Shown: positions 1 through 10,408 of the stretch, one piece after another
Layout of the letters: the number at the start of each line of letters is the position of its first letter
How positions within the stretch are numbered: position 1 is the first letter of the stretch
Assembly: GCF_011386835.1 (NCBI RefSeq)
Contig: NC_088797.1
Span: 35,153,583-35,217,582 of the forward strand
DNA from: Chrysemys picta bellii
Lineage: Eukaryota > Chordata > Testudines > Emydidae
Direction of reading: 5' to 3'
DNA length: 64,000 nucleotides
Position numbers and translations under genes: made by a program
The notes under the pieces: model-generated
Told to the model about the DNA's origin: nothing
The model's database searches: none
What the model saw: the letters and a program-made list of their open reading frames with translations, nothing else

Positions 1-71
1 ATGTCATGCAAAAACCTAGTATTGACCTTATACTTCACAGTGGAAAAACACCAGCACCTAGCTCTTGTATA

Positions 72-268
72 GTGCTTTTCACACAGCGATCTCAAAGTGC
101 TTTACAGTATCATTATCCCATTTCACAGATGGGGAAATTGAGGCAAGAGTGAGGCTGAAGTGACTTGCCCAAGGTCACCCAGTGTGTGAGTGGCAGAGCC
201 AGGAACTGAATGTAAGTCTCTTGAGTCCTAGCCTAGTGTTCTATCCACTAAAGAACATTGCCTCCCCC
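72..268 (-). repeat. MIR-type SINE fossil, antisense
   Basis: The stretch reads as the reverse of the MIR core: a 'cattatccca tttcacagatgggg' segment, then 'gaggc', then 'acttgcccaaggtcaccca', then 'ggcagagccagga'. These are the classic conserved words of MIR/CORE-SINEs. It is diverged and has no visible target duplication, as expected for an ancient amniote repeat. Confidence 0.75.
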
Positions 269-1869
269 TGTAGTAGGTAGTAGATCAGTATTAGCCACCT
301 GGAGGTACAAGTAGTAAGAAACCCACCATTTCTAACTGCTATGCTTGATCTGCTGGATCACCTTCTGGTAATTTAAATTACTTTGGTGGGAGCAGGAGCA
401 GCCTTTTAGGTAGAGACAAATAGCTAATGTCTCTGGATAACATTTCCAAAAGTGTCTACACGACTGAGGTCCCATTCAAGTCAATGGCACTTGGACATCT
501 AAATCATTTAGGTGCTTTTGAGAATTTTACCCCTCTCTAAATTTGTAATGTCTAGATGGCATAATTGGATTGGGGGCAGGGAAACAGCCACATGGCAAAT
601 GTTAAAGTGTTCTTTGGGATGAAAGAATCAGTACAAAGCAACACTGCTGTGGTTTTAAATGTCCAGCAGGACCGAGCACCTTATATTAAAACCAGCTAAA
701 ATTCCATCAAACCTTAAATGGACTGTAAATAGTCAAACCAGTGGGGCCTCACAAAGCATGCTGTGATGCAGAACGTGCTGTAAAAGTGTAAACAGATGCT
801 CTGACTTTTAAGGAATATGCTTACTACATTAGGCAACCCCTGGAGTTCCCCGCTTTATAGCAGAGAAACAGCATTGCATTTTTCCCCCAAGACACTGCAA
901 TCATGCGTTGTGTGTCTCCTTCAGAATCTGAATGCACAGTACCCGGCTGGAGGAGGTTACTGTACCCAGATCAAGTAACAAAGGGGTGACAGCTCTAAGT
1001 ACAAACATTAGGTGGGGAACGGAACCCTCTACAGCAGCATATGTACACAATTAAGGCCACCTTTCAAGCATCTCTCAGTTCTTTTCTGTGATGTGCAGGT
1101 GCCCTCAATTTAAGTCCTTCTGCAGTTACTGTAAAATTCTCTGTTGGAATGTGCACTACATAAGGTGGGCTTGGGAGCAGCTGGCTAGAAGTTGATCCTT
1201 TATCTCACAGGTAGGATACCATGGGGCTGATTTTCAAAGGCACTGAAGTCAGTGTGAGCTGTGGGAGCTCAAAACCGCTGAGAATGGGGTTTGAAGCTCT
1301 CAAATCACAGCTATGTTGGGCACACAGAACTGGAATGAAAATATACTTGGGTCTGATTTTATTCTCTCATTTTTCTGGATGGGGTCACTGACCTAGGGGT
1401 CGCAAAAATGCAAGAACATCCCAGCTGCAAAATAACCATCATGCCGAAGAGAAAAAGTTACAGTGAAAGTGAAGTTGAACAATAAAGCACCATCTTAAAT
1501 ACAAATGTGTATACCTCCATGCAATCCAACTTTTAATTAATTAATTAATTTTACAGCACTCACTGTTCAGGTACATAGCTGAAATCCATACCTGAAAGGA
1601 CAACAAGAAAATGCACTGAGGATAAAAAAAAAAAAGTCCATTTTTTGATGATTCTGGAAACCTGATAGTAAACATTCTGGTTGAAGTCCTTGCCTTGTTG
1701 TGTCTTGAAAAATACTAGGGCTGATTTAAAAAAAGAAAGGGATTTGGGGTTGCTTTTCTGTCTAGCCCCCTAAACTACTTCTGTTCCAATTAAGCTCCAT
1801 TAGTATTAATGTGCAGCGAAAAGTAAGTGTAACCCTTCTGCCCATCAGAGTTGGCAGCAACAAGGGCCG
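269..1869. other. No gene seen; AT-rich unique DNA
   Basis: No ORF with family resemblance and no terminal-repeat structure is visible. There is a short TTAA-type low-complexity run near 1535-1555 and an A-run near 1627-1636. It reads as intergenic or intronic sequence. Confidence 0.6.
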
Positions 1870-3080
1870 GGTTCAGTATCTAGGGGTTCCATTTCAATAA
1901 CACAACGCAAAACCGGCTCGAGCCCCCACCCAGTGACCTGGGACAATTACATACCTTCCCCCTGGGCACCTCTAAGAGGCAATACTTCCCCTCTCGCAAG
2001 CACAGAGTCTGAGTGTAGCAAAAGCCTTTTAATAAAGGAGGGAAACAATGCATCATTATGTTGGGGAAACACCACAAACAGGATTCATAACACAAACCAT
2101 GAGCAAAAGACCCACTCCCAAGTAAGTTTGGCAGTGTCCTTTTTCACTTCAGGGTCTTAAGTCCAGCAACCCAACAGGCACCCCTCCCACAGTTTCTACC
2201 TTGGTCAGTGCAGCCCCCCAGAGTTCAGAAGTTCAACTTCATCTGCAGAGTTTATCTCCACCTGCCTGGGTGGAAGTGGGAGAGGTATGGAGGGGGGATC
2301 TTACATGCTCCGCTGCTTGGGTTGACAGCCGATTGCCATGCCTCTCCATGGGGTTCTGCTGCAGTCTTCACCATCAGCTGCTCCGCTCTGCCAGCTGCCC
2401 TGCTATCCACTCTGCCAGCCACATCTCTCGGCTATCCTCTCCACCAGCCGCACCACTCCACCAGCTATGCCTCTCCACTAGCCATCCTGCTAGCTGCTCA
2501 CCTACTTATCTTCAGCCCCCCCACACTTACTACAGGTCTCAGTGATTTTAGCTGGTAGTAGGGGAGCCTCAGTGCTGGTGCACCACTAGCCCAAAGTAAG
2601 TCTAATGCTTAGACCCAGGCATCAACAATTTCAGCTCTGTAGTATGTAAAAAGACTCCAAGTGGAGTCAAAATTAGGTCTGTTGTTGCACAATAGAGAAA
2701 AGGAGTAAGAGTGGTCATTAGAGCCTTCAGCAGGTGCCTGCACTGCCAGGTACACATCCCTGCCCCCTACCTCTCTCAATTCACTGGAACCCATGTCCCT
2801 TGCCTAGCGAGTCCTACTTAGTTGAGGGCGAGTCCCTCTGTCGTAAAACACCAAGTGCAGGTCTACTGTCCTTGGCTCACATAACCAGGATAACAATCCT
2901 TTATTACTCCTGCCCCAATAACAAAGAGACTGGGGATCCCACAGCAGACAAAGTTACCATTTGAGCAAGCAGTCCATCATGCTAGGCAGGGTGGGTGTGC
3001 CCATGCAAATGAGATCAGCCCCTGAAGTCCTTTTCCACAGCTCACTACCAGATGTCAGGGTAGAGCCCATTCTGACTCTG
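1870..3080. repeat. Unclassified interspersed repeat, possibly LTR-like
   Basis: Composition changes abruptly here to a C/T-rich, CAGCC/CCAC-rich sequence. The part at about 2330-2520 repeats words such as 'ctctccac' and 'ccagc', which creates two overlapping ORFs of about 115 codons that look like low-complexity artefacts. AATAAA-type signals occur on both strands (near 2031 on +, near 2900 on -). The texture resembles an old LTR or other dispersed repeat. I cannot define its ends or find a target duplication, so the class is a guess. Confidence 0.3.
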
Positions 3081-3233
3081 CTTACCTAAGAGTAAGTACA
3101 AATGCCACTAGGAGGCCTGGAGGAAAGATGCAAATGAGTAACTGATGAAGTAAAAAGGATCTGTTAGAAATTTCTATGGATTGTGCATCCATCTAATAAT
3201 GAAACAATGACATTAAAAGGTAGATTTAAAGAC

Positions 3234-3662
3234 TGTTGGGATTTTGTGGTTCCCAATAATAACCAAATGAGTCAGATGCCGGGCAGAATCAAGGGTTTTT
3301 GATACTTCATTCAATTCAATTCAACAAACTTTATTCAGTGTGCACAAAGGGCGAGCACCTGGTACAAAAATAATCTAGAGTCCCTCCAACAAGGAGCCCC
3401 TCCCGTTGCTATTTTATAGCACATGGCAGTTACATAACAAGTTACATAACACAAACCTCTAGCCAATCATATTTAACCTTTCCATATATGGATTTGTTCA
3501 TCACATGCTTATACTTCTCCACTCCACATGTTGAGCTCACTCCCCTCCCCTTGGCCTTTTCTAGAATGTTCCTAGGGTGGTGAGCCACAGCATGCTTCTT
3601 TATGCATACGTACCTTTTAAATCACATTTTGTTTAAAATGAACCCAAGCATACCCTTCAACA
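3234..3662 (-). mobile_element. Solo LTR, antisense (ERV/LTR-retrotransposon type)
   Basis: On the minus strand the element starts TGTTGAAGGG and ends CCCAACA, giving the TG...CA ends and short inverted repeat typical of LTRs. Inside, in correct order for a promoter plus polyadenylation unit, are a TATA box (TATAAAAT, minus, 3411-3418) and an AATAAA signal (minus, 3330-3335), leaving about 75 bp for an R region. No gag/pol flanks it, so it is a solo LTR. No clear 4-6 bp target duplication is visible, which weakens the exact ends. The viral family cannot be named from the LTR alone. Confidence 0.65.
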
Positions 3663-5428
3663 CCAATAAGTGCAGCCATAAGCTCTGTTGATCTATTTCG
3701 ACACAGAAATAGTTTTTAAGAGAAGAAGAAAAAAGTAATTAATGAAAATGGTTATGGCAGGAGAAATACCTACAAACTTTGGGTCTTATTTTGTAAGCAA
3801 ACCTTCCCCTCCGACTCCTTCCAAAAATATTCTGAGCTGAAACCAAGCATGGACATTTTCATCCCAAAAGAATATTATTTGAGAAAGTTACAAGCATGAG
3901 AAAACAGGGGACACTAGTGGAAATTTACCTTTGCAGTATTCCAAATTATAATAATATAAATTGAAACTTGAAATAATTTGAGTGAACTGAAATAAGAAGC
4001 TAAACAGCAAAAAAGGAGCCTCATTTTCAAGAAAATGTATTTGTTTACAGACTGGCCAAAATATTTTCCATTTGGGGAAAACTAAAGTGCTCTAGCTTTT
4101 AGTAATGTTTCCTCAAAAGATGGAGGGTGCTTTGAGTTCATAACTGATGTGCCGGTGAAACCTCTTCTAGACACACCCTTACATTTCCCTCACCAGCTCA
4201 TGAGAATGTCTTACCTGTTGGCAATGCACTGGATTACAAAGTGAGAGATTACCAACATGTGGAGTTTTCTAAAGAATTCCTCAGAGAACTGAGCCTTTGC
4301 ATTTCATATTTTTAAAACAACAAAACAAAACACCCACTTAGATCAAAATGAAAGTTTGGTGTGTTGTGTGTGTGCACATGCACACACTTGCTTTCCTGGC
4401 ACATAGATTTTACTTCAATAGACTGAAATCAAAAAGCAGTTTTCTAAAGTGAAAAAAACTCTTTTCCCCTGCAAAACACCAGCAACCTTCACAACTTTCT
4501 CCATTAGAAATCCAAGCGTTGGCAGGTATAGACCAGCACACGGTCCAAATAAAGTTGGCTGGCATCCTACCCCTCTCTGCGAGAACCCAGCTGGTTGTCT
4601 TCAAAAACTGATGAGCAGAGCCAGTTCAAGCAGCTTTTGAACCCTTTGCAAAAGCTGGAGACCTGGCTGCAAATTTCAGAATTCATTGCACAAACTCTGT
4701 CCTGCCTCAAACTGCTTTGCTACGTTGTCGGTGGGGGAGTTAATGCCATAGAGGGAGGTCAGAATTGTGCGGGATGGGAGAATGGGTAGGGAAGAACTGA
4801 TAAAAAAATCTGTCCTCCCAGCTTTACCACTCACCCAGTAGTCAGAATCAGTAAGCATTTGTCTTATTCAACCTCCCCTCCCCACAAAAGTTAATTTACC
4901 TTCGTTACTTTACTCCATTCTATTGTGTCTAAATTTTCCTTATTAATAGCAGAATGTTTACACTGAGACATTGGACAAAGTAGTCTGTAACTCCAGTATC
5001 AGAATAGATTCAGCATGTGAATGTCCATATTGTCTTAGAATGTATTACTTACACATTCAGAGGACACAGACATTGACAAAAACACAGGGCTGTATTTGAG
5101 CTTAATTTAGATATAATTTCATTTGCCACTATGTTGTAGAGTGCTTATAGTGTACGTATTGACAAGGTTTTTATTTGTTTCACCTATGAAAAAGCATTAT
5201 TTTATACATGTTTATGTTTTATAAGGAACATTTTCTTTGTTATTACAAAAGTTTTGTTTAAACAGAGTAAAAGTTTCCTATTCAGTTGGAAGAATTGGGG
5301 ACTTGTTGAGACAAAGTGGGAGACAGGCTGATTATTAGAGAATTCACACTATTGTACTACCACACAACTCCCAGTCTATACACAACTCCTGCCTTCTCCA
5401 TATCATGTGGCACTAAAGTACATCATTA
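3663..5428. other. No gene seen; AT-rich unique DNA
   Basis: Only short random ORFs occur. A GT/CA-rich patch lies near 4360-4390. No terminal repeats or recognised repeat family were found. Confidence 0.55.
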
Positions 5429-5467
5429 TATTATTTTTTTTGCAGTAGCACCTAGGAGCCCCAATCA
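5429..5467 (-). repeat. L2/MIR-type 3' tail fragment, antisense
   Basis: The words 'gcagtagcacctaggagcc' are the reverse complement of the 'ctcctaggtgctac' tail seen in the plus orientation at about 10284-10297. Two oppositely oriented copies of one tail therefore bracket the first Harbinger element. Confidence 0.5.
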
Positions 5468-5895
5468 CGTACTCCTGTATCCAGCTGTTGTCTCTTGCCT
5501 TATACTTAGGGTATGTCTACACTACAAGAGTAGTTCGATTTTACTTAAATCGAATTTGTGGAACCGATATTACAAAGTCGAACGTGTGTATCCACACTAA
5601 GGACAGTAATTCGACTTTGTGAGTCCACACTAACGGGGCAAGCATCGACATTGGAAGCGGTGCACTGTGGGCAGCTATCCCACAGTTCCCACAATTCCCG
5701 CAGTCCCCGCTGCCCATTGGAATTCTGGGTCGAGCCCCCAATGCCTGCTGGGGCAAAAAATGTGTCGAGGGTGGTTTTGGGTAACTGTCATCATCCAACC
5801 GTCACTCCCGCCCTCCCTCCCTGAAAGCGCCGGCGGGAAATCAGTTCGCGCGCTTTTCTGGTGAGTGACAGCGCGGACGCCACAGCACTGCGAGC

Positions 5896-7332
5896 ATGGA
5901 GCCCACTGCAACCATCGCTGCAGTTATGGTCATTGTCAACACCTCGCACCTTATCATCCATCTTTTCCAGAGGCAGATGCTGAGAAATCAGGCGAGGAGG
6001 CTACGGCAGCGCGTGAGGACATTAGGTCTGAGTGGGGCACAGACCTCTCACAAAGCACGGGACCCCACGCCATGAACATCATGGTGGCAATGGGTCATGT
6101 TGATGCTGTGGAACGGCGATTCTGGGCCCGGGAAACAAGCACGGACTGGTGGGACCGCATAGTGCTGCAGGTCTGGGATGAATCACAGTGGCTGCGAAAC
6201 TTTCGGATGTGGAAGGGAATTTTCCTGGAACTTTGTGAGTTGCTGTCCCCTGCCCTGAAGCGCATGGACACCCGGATGCGAGCAGCCCTGACTGTCCAGA
6301 AGCGAGTGGCCATAGCCCTCTGACAGCTAGCCATAGTGGCCAGACAGCTACCGGTCAGTCGTGAACCACTTTGGCGTGGGCAAATCTACCGTGGGGCTTG
6401 CTGTGATGCAAATAACCAACGCAATCGTTGAGCTACTGCTCTCAAAGGTAGTGACCCTGGGAAACGTGCAGGTCATCATAGATGGGATAAACGTTGATCA
6501 AAGTCTCAAAGTAACTTCAGATATGAAAGGACCCCTGTGTGTCTGATTCTTCTGCTTTCTTTTCTTCCAAACAGGCCAACCAACCTTTTTTCTAGTTTCT
6601 TTTCAAATAGTGAGATCTGTTTGCTACAGATCTTGGATTCCTGCGATGGGATTCCCAAACTGTGGTGGGGCTATAGATGGAACTCACATCCCTATCCTGG
6701 GACCGGACCACCAGGCCAGCCAGTACATTAACCGAAAGGGCTACTTTTCAATGGTGCTGCAAGCACTGGTGGACCATAGGGGACGTTTTACAAACATCAA
6801 CGTCGGATGGCCGGGCAAGGTTCATGACGCTCGTGTTTTCAGGAACTCTGGTGTGTTTATATGGCTGCAGGAAGATATTTACTTCCCGGACCACAAAATA
6901 ACGGTTGGGGATGTGGAGATGCCTATAGTGATCCTCGGGGACCCAGCCTACCCGCTAATGCCCTGGCTCATGAAGCCCTATACAGACGCCCTGGACACTG
7001 AAAAAGAACTCTTCAACTACCGGCTGAGCAAGTGCAGAATGGTGGTGGAGTGTGCTTTTGGACGTCTCAAGGGGAGATGGAGAAGCTTACTGACTCGCTC
7101 TGATCTCAGCGAAACCAATATCCCCATTGTTATTGCAGCTTGCTGTGTGCTCCACAATCTCTGTGAGAGCAAGGGGGAGACATTTATGGTGGGGTGGGAG
7201 GTTGAGGCAAATCGCCTGGCTGCTGATTACGCCCAGCCAGCCAGCCGTGCGATTAGAAGAGCACAGCGGGACGCGCTGTGCATCCGGGAGGTTTTGAAAG
7301 CTAGGTTCCAGAGTGAGCAGGGTAACCTGTGA
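5896..7332 (+). pseudogene. Harbinger DDE transposase (HARBI1-like), frameshifted
   Basis: This is a relic of the nuclease that cuts and pastes the element. I chose ATG 5896 because the residues after it (MEPTATIAAVMVIVNTSH) run into the family's helical N-terminus. A frameshift near 5980-6010 then moves reading into the frame containing AVERRFWARETSTDWWDRI. A TGA at 6321-6323 falls where the second Harbinger in this window reads W (AIWNLA), and another frame change follows before NHFGVGKSTVG. About 130 bp at 6500-6640 are out of frame or intronic. From 6646 the catalytic part is open to the stop: D in GAIDGTH (6676-6678), D in GKVHDARVF (6826-6828), D in ILGDPAYP, and E in MVVECAFGR (7048-7050). 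All acidic residues expected of the family are present. The breaks are confined to the first half. Confidence 0.88.
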
Positions 7333-7355
7333 CTATTAAGTTTGTTTAAAGAGAA

Positions 7356-8268
7356 GCTGAACCTGCCCCCGTTTCTTTACCCAGTTAATGTTGACTATCC
7401 TCTCCAGTTACCAACCCCCTTCCCCCCCTTCCAACACATCTTTAAAAATAAAATAAATGAAACTTTGTTCATTAACACCGTTTTCTTTATTAAGGATTTT
7501 GTGGTAAAGTGTTGAAACTGGGACGCAGACTGTGGTGGGGAGCGGGTGTAGTGATGGAAAGGACACTTCTAAACTCGAGGAATGACAGGCTCCTGCTCCT
7601 AGAGTGGTCCGCAGTGATGGACTGGTTGTTTCAAAGGAGCCTGCCACGCCTCCTTTTCGGGACTCTGTGTGTGGGGGCTATGTGACTTTGTGGCGGGGGA
7701 GGACGGTTACAGATCCCCTGCTGTGTGGCTCTGTGACCCAGGCTAAGGACCACTGCATAAGATCTCAACCTCCCTCCCCCGCCACAAAGTCACATAGTCC
7801 CCCCCTCCCCCCCCAGAACATGAAAACCACCTCCCAAGACTGACCAGGGTGCCTAGTGACTGCAATGTGTGTGTGACCTTTTGCTGAACCTGCCCCCGTG
7901 TCTGTACCCTGGTAAAGGTGACTGTCCTCTCCAATTACCAACCTCCTTCCCCCCCTTCAAACACACTGTCCTCTAAAAGAACATGACGGAAACAGTAATG
8001 AACAGAAACTTATTCTTTATTAGCAACTACACAGTTAGGGGATGACACTGGGACGGGGGCTTGGGTGAGGTGCTTTTGGAGTGAAGGAAAGGACTTATCA
8101 AAACTTGGGGAATGAGAGCTGTCTGGTACTTGAGCAGTCTGCAGGGGTGGAGTGACAGTTTTCACGGCCCCTGCCGCCCCTCCTTCTTGGGACTTTGGGT
8201 GAGGGGGGGATGGGACTTTGTGGCGGGGGAGGGCGGTTAGAGATAGACTGCAGCGGGGCTCTGTCCTC
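7356..8268. repeat. Internal tandem duplication in Harbinger (offset about 527 bp)
   Basis: Two units are recognisable, roughly 7356-7735 and 7883-8268. Each starts 'gctgaacctgcccccgt', continues through 'ctctccagttaccaac' or 'ctctccaattaccaac', contains 'gaaaggac', and ends in 'ggactttgtggcggggg'-type sequence. The second unit includes the 3' end of the Myb-like coding exon; the first is a decayed copy of it. A separate perfect 25-bp inverted repeat lies at 7678-7702 and 7773-7797. Confidence 0.75.
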
Positions 8269-8567
8269 CTGCCTCCGGTCCTGCAGAACATCCACAAGGC
8301 GCCGGAGTGTGTCCGTTTGCTCCCTCATTAGTCTAAGCAGCGTTTGAGTTGCCTGCTGGTCTTTCTGCCGCCACCTCTCCTCCAGTTCGCTGTGTGATCG
8401 CTGGTATTGTGACATGTTCTCCCTCCACAGGGTCTGCTGGGCCGCCTCGGCTCGGGAGCAGCCCATAAGTTCTGAGAACATGTCGTCCCGTGTCCTTTTC
8501 TTTCTCCGCCTAATCTGCGCCAGCCTCTGGGAGGGGGATGCCGGGGTAGGTCGGGAGACAGTCGCAG
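8098..8567 (-). pseudogene. Myb/SANT-like Harbinger protein, C-terminal exon
   Basis: This is the C-terminal part of the DNA-binding partner protein that PIF-Harbinger elements encode beside the transposase. On the minus strand the exon follows a pyrimidine-rich tract and CAG acceptor (8568-8574). It then reads VSRPTPASPSQRLAQIRRRK, a basic segment (RRRKKRTRDDM), a long charged helix rich in R, E and Q (a likely coiled coil, ELEERWRQKDQQATQTLLRL), and a Pro/Ser-rich tail ending LSFPKF. It is open to its stop. The N-terminal DNA-binding exon lies at 9537-9800, with an intron of about 1 kb between them. The basic stretch could serve nuclear entry, which is inference. The gene is broken because the SANT domain upstream is truncated. 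Confidence 0.75.
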
Positions 8568-9068
8568 CTGTGGGATGGGGAAAAGGGAGTGAATTCCTCA
8601 CAAAGATAAATTTTTGTGAACAATGAACATAGTCTTTCTCTGTGAACAAGACCATGCACAGCACCTATCACATGCGCACTCAGGACAAGGTCGAATTTTT
8701 GGCCTTCGCATTCAGTGCCTGGGGTCTTGAAGTGAGATCACACAAGCGGGGCAGCACAGCGGAATTCGGGTAGCAGGCTGACATGGTAAGCCGTAGACTT
8801 TTGGCTGCTTAAAACTTAAATTATAGAAGTGCCCTCCTTTCACGTTCAAAGCAATGCTCCTAGCATTGCCCAGTTCCTGCTGCCGGCAATCCGGCAAGCA
8901 TGAACTCTGCCCCTGTCGCACCCCCTCGCGGCTGTCCCCGGGAAAGATCCCTGTATGCTGCCCCTCTCCCGTCTCCACCGTGTGGCTGTAAACCGCCGGT
9001 TACAGTTATGTAAAGGAGCAGGCAAGCAGTCCCAATACTAAAATTCCCCTAATTCAAAGCAGGTCACG

Positions 9069-9359
9069 ATGAGCGACATCACTCTGCTGAGGATTTCTGA
9101 AACAGAGAAAGACCGCATGCTGCGTGAAAGCCAGCAAAAAACAGGGCCGTATGCCGCCATGCTCTGCAAGGCAATGATCTCAGAGTACTTGATGATAGCC
9201 TGGCACGGAAAAGTTTCCTACCACGGAGGACACAATAAGGCCGCTCTCCCCAGGAACCTCATGCAAAGGCTTTCCAATTACCTCCAGGACAGCTTCGTGG
9301 AGATGTCCCATGAGGATTTCAGCTCTATCCCCGGACATATAGACCTTCTTTTCCAGTAG
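9069..9359 (+). CDS. Unrecognised 96-codon ORF inside Harbinger intron region
   Basis: An uninterrupted ORF begins MSDITLLRISETEKDRML and ends GHIDLLFQ, on the transposase strand, inside what would be the intron of the antisense Myb-like gene. The composition looks protein-like: alternating charged and hydrophobic residues suggest several amphipathic helices (for example SETEKDRMLRESQQK and ALPRNLMQRLSNYLQDSF). No signal peptide or membrane segment is seen. It ends in an 84-bp tandem duplication followed by AATAAA at 9528-9533, which could act as a polyadenylation signal. I do not recognise the family. It may be an accessory transposon gene, a captured host exon, or a chance ORF. The second Harbinger here has no obvious equivalent. 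Confidence 0.4.
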   Translation: MSDITLLRISETEKDRMLRESQQKTGPYAAMLCKAMISEYLMIAWHGKVSYHGGHNKAALPRNLMQRLSNYLQDSFVEMSHEDFSSIPGHIDLLFQ

Positions 9360-9515
9360 CTGCACTGGCAAGGACTAAAGAGTAGAGCGCCTAGGACAAA
9401 CTAATCATGATAAACCGGACATTGTTAGATTCTTTTGCAGTAGTTGCACTGCCAAGGACTAAAACGTTAAGCGCCTAGGGCAAACTAATCATGAAAAACC
9501 CATTGTTAATGTTCC
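9348..9515. repeat. 84-bp tandem duplication after the Harbinger ORF
   Basis: Unit one starts 'cttttccagtagctgcactg' at 9348 and unit two starts 'cttttgcagtagttgcactg' at 9432. Both continue with 'aaggactaaa', 'gcgcctagg' and 'caaactaatcatga'. The stop codon of the 96-codon ORF lies inside unit one, so the duplication begins in its last codons. Confidence 0.8.
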
Positions 9516-9536
9516 TGTTCTATTCAAAATAAATGT

Positions 9537-9800
9537 TTACATGTTTAACACACTTACCGACTGATCCTTCCCCTGATTCAGGGTCCGGGTTAACGCGTGG
9601 GGAGGGTTGGTAGGGGATCTCTGTGAGGATTTTGAGATCTTCTCGTAGATCTTCGCATTCTGTTTCTTGGAGCGCAGCTCCGAAAGCACAGACTCATCGC
9701 CCCACACAGCGATCAGATCCAAGACTTCCCGATCAGTCCATGCTGGGGCCCTCTTTCTATTCTGAGATTGCATGGTCACCTCTGCTGGAGAGCTCTGCAT
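9537..9800 (-). pseudogene. Myb/SANT-like Harbinger protein, N-terminal exon, truncated domain
   Basis: On the minus strand, ATG 9800 starts MQSSPAEVTMQSQNRKRAPA, followed by WTDREVLDLIAVWGDE. This is the first helix of a trihelix/SANT-like DNA-binding domain with its tryptophans. It continues SVLSELRSKKQNAKIYEKIS and then switches to unrelated sequence (KSSQRSPTNPP...). The third helix and the Cys/Arg segment expected after it are missing, so this copy has lost part of its DNA-binding fold. An upstream in-frame ATG at 9881 exists, but the conserved part begins near 9800. The partner exon is at 8098-8567. Confidence 0.75.
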
Positions 9801-10193
9801 TGTTGCCAGTGCTGCTGAGCTCGCCACGATGTCCAAACAGGAAATGAGATTCAAACTGGCCAGACAGGAAAAGGAATTCAAATTTTCCTGGGGCTTTTCC
9901 TGTGTGGCTGGTCAGAGCATCCAAGCTCGGACTGCTGTCTAAAGCATCAACAGAGTGGTGCACTGTGGGATAGCTCCCGGAGCTATTAGCATTGAATTCC
10001 ATCCACACCTACACTAATTCGACATGGCCATGTCGAATTTAGCGCTACTCCCCTCGTCGGGGAGGAGTACAGAAATCGAATTTAAGAGACCTCTATGTCG
10101 AACTAAATCGCTTCGTTGTGTGGACGGGTGCAGGGTTAATTCGATTTAACGCTGCTAAATTCGACATAACCTCCTAGTGTAGACCAGGCCTTA

Positions 10194-10322
10194 GATTGCA
10201 AGCTCCTTGGGGCAGGGGCCATCTTTTGGTTCCAAGTTTGTACAGTGCCTAACACAATGGAGTCCTGGTCCATCGCTGGGCCTCCTAGGTGCTACCACAA
10301 TACACATATACAATAAATAATA
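10194..10322 (+). repeat. L2/MIR-type 3' tail
   Basis: It contains 'gattgcaagctccttggggc', then 'gtacagtgcctaacacaatgg', then 'ctcctaggtgctac', and a TAATAAATAATAA tail. This is the common amniote L2-like 3' terminal segment. It starts directly after the Harbinger target site. Confidence 0.65.
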
Positions 10323-10392
10323 AGAAGATGATAACCAAAGAAGACAATAGACAGATGGGGAACATAATTAAACTATCTGTTTATATACAGCC

Positions 10393-10408
10393 AAAAAAAA
10401 AAAAAAAA
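10393..10408. repeat. Poly-A run
   Basis: A simple run of 16 A bases with no SINE or LINE recognised immediately upstream. Confidence 0.9.

Larger units (their letters stand above)
5509..10190 (+). mobile_element. PIF-Harbinger DNA transposon, 4.7 kb, near full length
   Basis: The left end reads GGGTATGTCTACACTA and the right end, reverse-complemented, reads GGCCTGGTCTACACTAGG, forming imperfect terminal inverted repeats. Both ends are flanked by TTA (5506-5508 and 10191-10193), the three-base TWA target duplication typical of PIF-Harbinger. The interior holds the two expected genes: a DDE transposase on + (5896-7332) and a Myb/SANT-like protein on - (9800 to 8098, in two pieces). An internal tandem duplication (7356-8268) and an extra plus-strand ORF (9069-9359) are unusual. 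Both expected genes are damaged, so the copy is probably immobile by itself. Confidence 0.92.

Noticed and set aside
2201..2558. Two overlapping ORFs of about 115 codons
   Set aside because: Both come from a C/T-rich repetitive patch and resemble nothing.
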